DNA of 21,619 bases, taken from assembly GCA_947259185.1 (NCBI GenBank), contig CAMYKT010000029.1, positions 1-21,619 of the forward strand. Reading direction: 5' to 3'. The notes below the pieces were generated by a model that searched no databases, had not been told where the DNA came from, and saw only the letters and a list, made by a program, of their open reading frames with translations. Below, piece after piece: positions 16,207 through 21,619 of this stretch. Position numbers and translations under genes: made by a program. The stretch's first letter is position 1, and the number at the start of each line of letters is the position of its first letter. The stretch is from an uncultured Methanobacteriaceae archaeon (GTDB lineage Archaea; Methanobacteriota; Methanobacteria; Methanobacteriales; Methanobacteriaceae).

Positions 16207-17574
16207 ATGATTTTAGAGATGGTTAAATCTGAGGGAATATCCCATAATTCATATGTTATAGGATCTAAGGGGGAGTTAGCAGTTATTGACCCTAGAAGAG
16301 ATGTAGATATCTATCTGGAATTATCCCGAAAATATGATTCTGCAATTCGCTATATTTTTGAGACCCATCGTAATGAAGATTATACTGTTGGTTCCCTGGA
16401 GCTGGCATCCCGGGTAGATGCAGAAATACTACATGGACAGCATATGGATTTTGAGTATGGCACGGAGGTTATAGAAGGAGATATTTTTGACCTGGGTTCT
16501 ATAGAAATGGAAGTTAAAGAAACCCCCGGACACACCATGGAAAGCATAACCCTGGTGGTGCGGGATAAGGATATCTCAAATGATGCTTATCTAGTTTTTA
16601 CCGGTGATGTGATTTTTGCTGGAGAAGTGGGCAGGGTGGATTTTTTTGGTGAGTCCAAAACTCCATCTATGGCAGAATTATTATATGATAGTATCCACCA
16701 GAAGATACTCCCCCTGGGAGATAATGTGCTTATCTACCCGGCCCATGGAGCGGGTTCTGTTTGTGGAGCAGATATAAGAGAACCGGAATTTACCACCATT
16801 GGTTATGAGAAAAAAACTAATCCGCTGCTCCAGCTAAAAAAAGAAGAATTTATCCAACATAAAGTGGAGGAGAAATTATACACCCCTCCGTATTTTAGTA
16901 AAATGGAGGAAAATAACCAGAAAGGAGCACCCCTTTTAGGTTGTTTGCCTGAATCTAATCCTTTAAATCCAGAAGAATTAGTTGATTTAATGAAAAATGA
17001 AGTCCAGGTGGTGGATATTAGAAAACCCACCAGTTTTGGAGGGGGCCATATCCCCGGGACATTGAATATTTGGAAAGAGGGTTTCCCGGCATATTCTGGA
17101 TATTTTTTAAATTATGAAGATCCGCTAGTAATCATAGATGATAATGAAGGCCATATACCAGAATTAGTCCGCTATCTAGTTCGTCTGGGTTATGATAATA
17201 TTTATGGACATCTCTCTGGAGGTTTCCCTTCATGGTATATGGCTGCCCAAAGGGTAGGGCAGCTGGATATGTGGTCAGTGCATCATTTAAAGGATGTGAT
17301 GGATAAAGAAGAAGACATATTCTTACTGGATGTACGAAAAGTTAATGACTATGAAAAGTTCCGTATTGCGGGTTCTCATCATATATGGGTGGGAGATCTT
17401 CCCCATAAAATAAATGAAGTACCCCGGGATAAAAAAGTGGTGGTTTATTGTGATTCTGGATATAAATCCACCATCGCTTGCAGTATACTGAAAATTAATG
17501 GTTATGATGATGTGAGTAGTGTTCTGGGTAGTATGGGGGCCTGGTTAAATGCCTCTTACCCTGTGATTAAATAG
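16207..17574 (+). CDS. Metallo-beta-lactamase fold / double rhodanese protein
   Basis: A 455-residue fusion. Residues 1-200 are an MBL-fold domain of the ETHE1/CstB persulfide-dioxygenase type, with His109 (PGHTMES), Asp134 (FTGD) and His180 (PAHGAG). Residues 255-350 are a rhodanese domain lacking a catalytic Cys (loop VIIDDNEGH). Residues 355-453 are a second rhodanese with Cys415 in YCDSGYKS. The usual THxHxDH is THRNEDY (53-59), so the His that ligates iron in ETHE1 is Asn56 and the final His is Tyr59. Sulfur-carrier chemistry through Cys415 remains likely, but dioxygenase activity is doubtful, and O2 use would be surprising in a strict anaerobe. AGGAGG six bases before the ATG fixes the start. 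Confidence 0.9.
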   Translation: MILEMVKSEGISHNSYVIGSKGELAVIDPRRDVDIYLELSRKYDSAIRYIFETHRNEDYTVGSLELASRVDAEILHGQHMDFEYGTEVIEGDIFDLGSIEMEVKETPGHTMESITLVVRDKDISNDAYLVFTGDVIFAGEVGRVDFFGESKTPSMAELLYDSIHQKILPLGDNVLIYPAHGAGSVCGADIREPEFTTIGYEKKTNPLLQLKKEEFIQHKVEEKLYTPPYFSKMEENNQKGAPLLGCLPESNPLNPEELVDLMKNEVQVVDIRKPTSFGGGHIPGTLNIWKEGFPAYSGYFLNYEDPLVIIDDNEGHIPELVRYLVRLGYDNIYGHLSGGFPSWYMAAQRVGQLDMWSVHHLKDVMDKEEDIFLLDVRKVNDYEKFRIAGSHHIWVGDLPHKINEVPRDKKVVVYCDSGYKSTIACSILKINGYDDVSSVLGSMGAWLNASYPVIK

Positions 17575-17673
17575 GGCTTGTATTGCCTGGTTATTTCAGA
17601 TTTTGCATAAAAAAAATAGAAAGATTAATTTTTGAAAAGAAGGATATAATTTATATCTATTAAAAAGGTGGTA

Positions 17674-18147
17674 ATGGTGAGTCTGTATAAAATACCCTTA
17701 ATGGAAAAAGAAGAGTACGATGAAGTTATTAAATCCAATTTTATGAGTAGAATTGCATTTAATGGAGAATACCCTTATATAGCCCCTTTTTTATATGTTT
17801 TTGATGAAAAGTATATTTATTTTTTATCCACCAAGTATGGTAAAAAAATTCAGCGCTTGCAGGATAATCCGAAAGTGGCAGTAGAAATAGAGGAATATGC
17901 TCCAGATTTATCAGAATATAAGTTTGTTTCACTTAGGGGACGTATTGAAGAAGAAACTGACCCCCATAAAAAAAAAGAAATACGTTCCAAGTTTGCAGAG
18001 CTAATTAAAGATAGAGAGCTTTCTAAAAAAATTATGGCTGCCCTGGGACATGACCCGGATGACCCTCTAGCCTGCCTGGTGGAAATGGAATGCTCCTTTG
18101 TGTGGAAACTGGTAGATGTAAAAGAAATTATCGCCTTAAAAAATTAG
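17674..18147 (+). CDS. Pyridoxamine 5'-phosphate oxidase-like FMN-binding protein
   Basis: A protein of about 157 residues with the split-barrel flavin-binding fold. The N-terminal MEKEEYDEVIKSNFMSRIAFNGEYPYIAPFLYVFDE is the usual 'low-level discrimination of substrate' strand pair, followed by YIYFLSTKYGKKIQRLQDNPKVAVEIEE and the RGRIEE strand. Members include NimA-like and F420- or FMN-dependent reductases, and the cofactor cannot be decided here. Several starts are possible: the GTG at 17668 lies in the ribosome binding sequence AGGTGG, while ATG 17674 and GTG 17677 fit better. It follows the MBL-rhodanese gene by 99 nt and precedes tspO by 56 nt. Confidence 0.88.
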   Translation: MVSLYKIPLMEKEEYDEVIKSNFMSRIAFNGEYPYIAPFLYVFDEKYIYFLSTKYGKKIQRLQDNPKVAVEIEEYAPDLSEYKFVSLRGRIEEETDPHKKKEIRSKFAELIKDRELSKKIMAALGHDPDDPLACLVEMECSFVWKLVDVKEIIALKN

Positions 18148-18203
18148 AATTACCGGTTTTTGTAGTCGCTCCATGTTATTAGAGTCATTTTAGGAGGATG
18201 AAA

Positions 18204-18686
18204 ATGAATAACCGTAGTCGGGATCTATCCTTGCTGGCCTTTTTTGTAATTGGGTGTTTGCTTGTAGGAGGTATAAGTGGATTTTTTACAACAGGTGAGG
18301 TGGATACCTGGTATCCCTCCCTGGTTAAACCTGATTGGAATCCTCCTAGCTGGCTTTTTGGTCCGGTGTGGACCATTTTATACGCCCTTATGGGTGTGGC
18401 GGCATTCCTCATTTACAGGGAAGGGCTTGAAAAAAAAGAGGTTAAAATTGCCCTGGGAATATTTTCAGTGCAGCTGGGCTTGAACTTTTTATGGTCCATC
18501 CTGTTTTTTACCTATAAAAATCTATTTGCCAGTTTTGTGGAGATAGTTGTATTATGGGTGGCTATATTAGCAACCATCATCAGTTTTTATCGTATATCCC
18601 GCCCTGCTGCACTTATTATGATCCCTTATTTACTGTGGGTGAGTTTTGCCACCATACTTAATTACACCATTCTGGTATTAAATTAA
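18204..18686 (+). CDS. tspO: TspO/MBR family membrane protein
   Basis: A 160-residue protein of five transmembrane helices. The family signature WYPSLVKPDWNPPSWLFGPVW lies between helices 1 and 2 and continues into TILYALMGVAAFLIY. LGLNFLWSILFF and the C-terminal LLWVSFATILNYTILVLN complete it. TspO binds porphyrins and related tetrapyrroles and influences their handling or transport; the archaeal role is unknown. AGGAGG at 18192-18197 directly abuts an ATG at 18198, so the next ATG at 18204, six bases past it, is the better start. It is probably cotranscribed with the upstream flavoprotein gene. Confidence 0.95.
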   Translation: MNNRSRDLSLLAFFVIGCLLVGGISGFFTTGEVDTWYPSLVKPDWNPPSWLFGPVWTILYALMGVAAFLIYREGLEKKEVKIALGIFSVQLGLNFLWSILFFTYKNLFASFVEIVVLWVAILATIISFYRISRPAALIMIPYLLWVSFATILNYTILVLN

Positions 18687-19007
18687 TTTAATACCCTATT
18701 TTTTAATTTATGCAAATGGAAGTAATTTAAAACCAGACAAAATGAAATAACTAATAATAAATAATTGATAAAAAAAGAATTATTAAGGGTTTGCTTGAAA
18801 GAGGATAAATCAAATGTAGCTATTTCTTGGGGGGATATGGCTAGCATCTAAAAATATCCTCTTACAAGACTATGGTACCCTTAACTATAATCTTATGTTC
18901 ACCTGCATATATCCTTAAAAAAAATTTTGGTGAGAAAGCGCACAAAAATATATTATGTAAGTTTCTGCCTTTTTATATTAAAGCCATGAAAAGATCCCGG
19001 GCTTTTT
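18687..19007. other. Convergent intergenic region
   Basis: The 321 bp between tspO and the leftward AlkD-like gene hold a T-run after tspO (near 18698-18703), the nested stem-loop at 18799-18863, and no credible gene. A rightward frame from 18872 runs into the AlkD-like gene's antisense strand and looks like chance. Confidence 0.5.
18799..18863. other. Nested stem-loop, candidate structured RNA
   Basis: AAGAGGATA (18799-18807) and TATCCTCTT (18855-18863) are exact complements. Inside them ATGTAGC (18814-18820) pairs with GCTAGCAT (18840-18847) if G18844 bulges out, leaving a 19-nt loop that contains six G. Sixteen base pairs in two coaxial stems within an otherwise empty region suggest a structured element: a small RNA, a tspO 3' element or a transposon scar. 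No promoter could be assigned with confidence. Confidence 0.4.
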
Positions 19008-19688
19008 TCACTTGTTTTGCAGCCTATTCTGTATTTTTTCACTTTCCAATTCTTTTAAGGCATCTTTAGCAATCCATCGGGTGCTTTTTGAATCCATTTG
19101 TTTCATTTTTCTTCCAAATTCAATTGCCTGTTTATTTAATTCCGAATTTCTTTTTCCAATCTGTCTTAAAGCCCAATTAATTGCTTTTTTTACAAAATTC
19201 CTTCCATCAGTTGATTCTTTAAGGATTAAAGGAAAAAAATCCAGAAATACATTATCTGATGCTTTTTTATCATGAACAGCTAATGTGGCAATCAGCACAA
19301 AAGCTGCTCTTTTAACGAATTCTTCCTCCTGATTGCTCCATTCTCTAATTTTTTGGTAAGCAAAGGGTGTTTTTCGGAATAAATTCATACAGCACTGATC
19401 ACAGATATCCCACGTGTCAAAATCATGAGCCCATCTATCCATTTGTGGAGAGGTGACCATTTCTGGAACTTCGATTATGCTGGCTATAATTCTGGTTTCC
19501 CTATATCCTGCATCCCATAATTTTTGGGCCAGTAAGTGGTCTTTACCCGCCTGTTTTGCAATTTTTCGCAGTTCCGGTATCCTTACTGCAAAGGTTTTTT
19601 CAGGATTTATACCAAAACGGGCCATGCCCTCTACTTCCTCTGGATTAGAGAGATCCTGTAGATTTTTAATAATTTCTTCAAAATCCAT
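19008..19688 (-). CDS. AlkD-like DNA alkylation repair protein
   Basis: A 226-residue all-helical protein of the AlkD/HEAT-like DNA glycosylase family. Diagnostic segments are AVRIPELRKIAKQAGKDH near residues 34-51, LWDAGYRETRIIASI (58-72), TWDICDQCC (92-100) with the Asp in the catalytic region, VKRAAFVLIA (125-134), FVKKAINWALRQIGKRN (165-181), and STRWIAKDALKEL near the end. AlkD removes positively charged alkylated bases such as 3-methyladenine. GAGG lies eight bases before the ATG. It is a single-gene unit and overlaps no neighbour. Confidence 0.93.
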   Translation of the reverse strand: MDFEEIIKNLQDLSNPEEVEGMARFGINPEKTFAVRIPELRKIAKQAGKDHLLAQKLWDAGYRETRIIASIIEVPEMVTSPQMDRWAHDFDTWDICDQCCMNLFRKTPFAYQKIREWSNQEEEFVKRAAFVLIATLAVHDKKASDNVFLDFFPLILKESTDGRNFVKKAINWALRQIGKRNSELNKQAIEFGRKMKQMDSKSTRWIAKDALKELESEKIQNRLQNK

Positions 19689-19993
19689 TTAAAATTCCTC
19701 TTATTCGCTATCTAAATTATTTAAGTTGCCTTTTTATATAATACAATTAATGCTTTTATAAAAATAAGTAGATTTAGACCATAATATTCATTTATTTAAG
19801 GACAAATAGTATTAATTATTATATAGGAGTAATATATTAATAATGAGTTTAGGAACCAATGATCCCCATTCAGTGCCTCAGTAATAATTCAATCTCTATA
19901 TTATATTGATAACCTGGAATATTCTTATTAGACCCTTGGCAATACTTCAACAGTTATGGTTCCTTCACAACGAAAATAAAAAGAGGTGAAAAA
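19689..19993. other. Promoter and leader region of surface-protein copy 1
   Basis: No gene is visible in these 305 bp. The left third holds the AT-rich promoter region of the leftward AlkD-like gene. From 19819 onward it carries the promoter and leader of the first surface-protein gene, described separately. Confidence 0.5.
19819..19993 (+). promoter_or_regulatory. TATA box and ~140-nt leader of surface-protein copy 1
   Basis: TTATATAG at 19819-19826 is followed by AGGAACCAAT at 19851-19860 and, 134 nt later, by the ATG, with GAGGTGA at 19983-19989 as ribosome binding site. The copy 2 gene has the same order with AGGAATCAAT at 20850. The predicted leader is unusually long for an archaeal gene. 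Confidence 0.5.
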
Positions 19994-20512
19994 ATGCGAA
20001 AACCAGCAGCAATATTTTTAATGGCAATATTATTAAGTTTAAGCCTGGCCGGAGCAGTATCTGCCCAGGAAGTTGACGTATTTGTAGAAGATATGGAAAC
20101 TGGTGAACTGGTAGATGAAGCCTGCGTCGGCAGCGAAGTACTAGTAAATGTATGGGCATTTAATGATGGTAATGAAACATTAGAAGACCCAGCAGTTTTA
20201 GTTTATGTTGAACCGGAAATGGCCCTTCTGTTAAATCCAGATGAAGCAGTAGCCGATTTTAACGGGAATGTATTCATCAACGACCCATTAGATCCATTCT
20301 TCTACTGGGACGACTTCGAAGAAGCATGGGTATTCTGGATTGGATGGTACGACTATTTCATGTACCCTGATGACTATGCAGCGCTTTTTGTGCCAGCCAC
20401 CGTAACTCAAACCGGTGAAATAACCGTATACGCTGAATTCTACGAATGGCCGGAGCAATTTGAATTCCCTATTTTGCTTGCAGAAGACAGCTACACATTT
20501 TATGGTATATAA
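19994..20512 (+). CDS. Secreted surface protein, copy 1 (truncated by nonsense codon)
   Basis: The open frame gives 172 residues. A classic signal peptide (MRKPA head, hydrophobic core AIFLMAILLSLSLAGA, cleavage after VSA-24) precedes an acidic, aromatic-rich beta domain with NDGNETLEDP, NPDEAVADFNGN, NDPLDPFF, WVFWIGWYDYFM and TVTQTGEITVYAEFYEWP. The domain is shared with copy 2; I do not recognise its family, though it looks like an extracellular Ig- or CARDB-like fold. The frame stops at TAA (20510-20512), where copy 2 has GAA. The reading frame beyond encodes an intact anchor to 20632. As it stands the product would be released from the cell and lose its second Cys. Codon choice favours GAA, GAC, TTC and CCA, as in highly expressed genes. 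Confidence 0.85.
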   Translation: MRKPAAIFLMAILLSLSLAGAVSAQEVDVFVEDMETGELVDEACVGSEVLVNVWAFNDGNETLEDPAVLVYVEPEMALLLNPDEAVADFNGNVFINDPLDPFFYWDDFEEAWVFWIGWYDYFMYPDDYAALFVPATVTQTGEITVYAEFYEWPEQFEFPILLAEDSYTFYGI

Positions 20513-20632
20513 TGCCCAGTTGAACCATCAGCAGCAACCGTACCCATGCAAAAAACCGGAACACCACTAGCCGTAGCCGCACTCGGAATACTATCCCTCA
20601 TAGGAGGAGTAGCCTACAGCAAACTCAGATAA
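20513..20632 (+). pseudogene. Orphaned C-terminal anchor of surface-protein copy 1
   Basis: In the same frame as the gene before it, these 39 codons plus TAA encode CPVEPSAATVPMQKTGTP, a hydrophobic helix (LAVAALGILSLIGGVAY) and a basic SKLR end, a sortase-like sorting signal. The first 119 bases are identical to 21501-21619 in copy 2. Perfect preservation suggests a very recent nonsense change, gene conversion from copy 2, or continued use by readthrough. Confidence 0.85.
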
Positions 20633-20643
20633 AAAAACTATCA

Positions 20644-20661
20644 TTTTCTTTTTTTTTATTT
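20644..20661 (+). terminator. T-run terminator after surface-protein copy 1
   Basis: TTTTCTTTTTTTTTATTT, with nine consecutive T, begins 12 nt after the ancestral stop codon at 20632. It fits the archaeal oligo-T terminator and implies that the two paralogues are transcribed separately. Its position beyond the orphaned anchor shows that transcription still covers the tail. Confidence 0.65.
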
Positions 20662-20810
20662 AATATAATCTGTAATTATTATTATTATATTCTGTGAAGA
20701 TAAGCCCATTATCGTTCTAAAGATTATTTAATGAGATTAAACTCAATTCACATAAATAAAGCTGAAATAAACCGATGATATCCACTGGTACTAGTTTATC
20801 ATATTAGAAT

Positions 20811-20984
20811 AATATATATAGATTAATTAATAAAAGTAATACTAACTTAAGGAATCAATCGGACCAGCCTGCCATTCAAAAAGAATTACTAATGCCAAAA
20901 AATGGAAATTCAAAATCTGGATCAATAAATATTCGGGCCCACATGTTTGATTCCAGAAGATTAAACCTAAAGGAGGTGAAAACT
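20811..20984 (+). promoter_or_regulatory. TATA box and ~135-nt leader of surface-protein copy 2
   Basis: AATATATATAG at 20811-20821, then AGGAATCAAT at 20850-20859, then AGGAGGTGA at 20971-20979 before the ATG. TATA-to-ATG distance is about 170 bp in both copies, while the leader sequence beyond the AGGAA(C/T)CAAT block is mostly different. Confidence 0.5.
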
Positions 20985-21619
20985 ATGCGAAAACCAGCAG
21001 CAATATTTTTAATGGCAATATTACTAACTTTAAGCCTAGCCGGAGCAGTATCTGCCCAGGAAGTAAACATAGCAGTCGGAAATGAAACCGATCCTTTCAT
21101 TGACGAAGCTTGTGTCGGTAGCGAAGTTATAGTGTATGTGGAAGCCATAAATAATGGGAACACCACATTAGAAGATCCTTTTGTTGATGTGTATACTGAC
21201 CCAGATATGGCATTACTATTTAACCCGGATGAAGCAGTAGCCGATTTTAACGGAAATATCTTCACAAACGACCCATTAGATCCATTCTTCTTCTGGGACG
21301 ACTTCGAAGAAACATGGGTATTCTGGATTGGATGGTACAGCTACTTCATGGAACCCGGTGACTATGCTCTTCTTAGCGTACCTGCCACCGTAACACAAAC
21401 TGGCGAAATAACTGTATGGGCTGATTTCTATGAATGGCCAGATAACCTTGACTTCCCTATTTTCCTTGATGATGATAGCTACACATTCTATGGAGTAGAA
21501 TGCCCAGTTGAACCATCAGCAGCAACCGTACCCATGCAAAAAACCGGAACACCACTAGCCGTAGCCGCACTCGGAATACTATCCCTCATAGGAGGAGTAG
21601 CCTACAGCAAACTCAGATA
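20985..21619 (+). CDS. Secreted, C-terminally anchored surface protein, copy 2 (partial stop)
   Basis: 211 codons are open to the window edge, which cuts the expected TAA after TA. The signal peptide is nearly identical to copy 1 (one change, Ser to Thr), with cleavage expected after VSA. The mature domain has VGNETDPFIDEACVGSEV, NNGNTTLEDP, NPDEAVADFNGN, NDPLDPFFFWDDFEETWVFWIGWY and TVTQTGEITVWADFYEWP. The C-terminus is TVPMQKTGTP, a membrane helix and SKLR, resembling a sortase-type signal. Cys at EACVG and ECPVEPS could form a disulfide. NET and NTT sequons may be glycosylated. It has a near-perfect ribosome binding site. Likely a cell-wall surface or adhesin-like protein of unknown role. 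Confidence 0.9.
   Translation, partial: MRKPAAIFLMAILLTLSLAGAVSAQEVNIAVGNETDPFIDEACVGSEVIVYVEAINNGNTTLEDPFVDVYTDPDMALLFNPDEAVADFNGNIFTNDPLDPFFFWDDFEETWVFWIGWYSYFMEPGDYALLSVPATVTQTGEITVWADFYEWPDNLDFPIFLDDDSYTFYGVECPVEPSAATVPMQKTGTPLAVAALGILSLIGGVAYSKLR

Larger units (their letters stand above)
20633..20984. other. Intergenic region between the two surface-protein genes
   Basis: These 352 bp hold a strong T-run terminator for copy 1 at the left and the promoter plus long leader of copy 2 at the right. Between them is AT-rich sequence in which I see no gene and no RNA. Confidence 0.5.

Noticed and set aside
18872..19069. Rightward 65-codon frame
   Set aside because: It runs antisense into the clear AlkD-like gene, has no ribosome binding site and no recognisable sequence.
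20876..21265. Leftward 129-codon frame opposite surface-protein copy 2
   Set aside because: It is the antisense shadow of a gene with a signal peptide, strong ribosome binding site and a paralogue; its own sequence is low-complexity Ser/Thr-rich.

Overview
The window comes from a low-GC, hydrogenotrophic methanogenic archaeon, most likely order Methanobacteriales and probably Methanobacterium. The basis is an archaeal type II GAPDH with Cys140, a Sep-tRNA:Cys-tRNA synthase, the hydrogenase-maturation factor HypD, an archaeal TA0175-type phosphoglycolate phosphatase, BRE/TATA promoters, AGGAGGTGA-type ribosome binding sites, and surface proteins with a sortase-like tail. The assignment rests on recognised families, not on a database search.

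Layout. 1-386 has no convincing gene but holds three DtxR/IdeR-type palindromes exactly 55 bp apart, interleaved with leftward TATA boxes and followed by a hairpin plus T-run. 387-6624 is mostly housekeeping: an endonuclease IV-like TIM barrel, an HI0933-type flavoprotein, a DUF1801 protein, gap, a membrane-anchored exported protein, a GyrI-like domain protein and pscS. 6791-11045 reads as a leftward cluster hypD > phosphoglycolate phosphatase > TldE/PmbA > PflX-like radical SAM protein. 11206-12623 holds a HIT protein whose middle His is Glu, a badly decayed glyoxalase (VOC) pseudogene, a 10-bp inverted repeat with a 6-bp spacer, and a 47-codon membrane micro-ORF.

12624-16039 carries a methyltransferase, a VapBC-type toxin-antitoxin pair, and a DrrAB-type ABC exporter whose permease is broken by a frameshift at a homopolymer. 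16207-18686 is a rightward run: a metallo-beta-lactamase/double-rhodanese protein with a degenerate metal site, an FMN-binding PPOX-like protein and TspO. 18687-19007 holds a nested stem-loop, followed by a leftward AlkD-type DNA glycosylase gene.

19689-21619 is a tandem pair of secreted surface-protein paralogues. The first has an in-frame GAA-to-TAA nonsense change that removes its C-terminal anchor, although the DNA coding for the anchor survives and is identical over 119 bp to that of the second copy. The second copy is intact but its stop codon is cut by the window end.

The strongest leads are the truncated/intact surface-protein pair with its homogenised tail, the tandem metal-box promoter array that may drive a small RNA, the structured element at 18799-18863, and the three enzymes with altered catalytic or metal residues (endonuclease IV-like, HIT, MBL-rhodanese).
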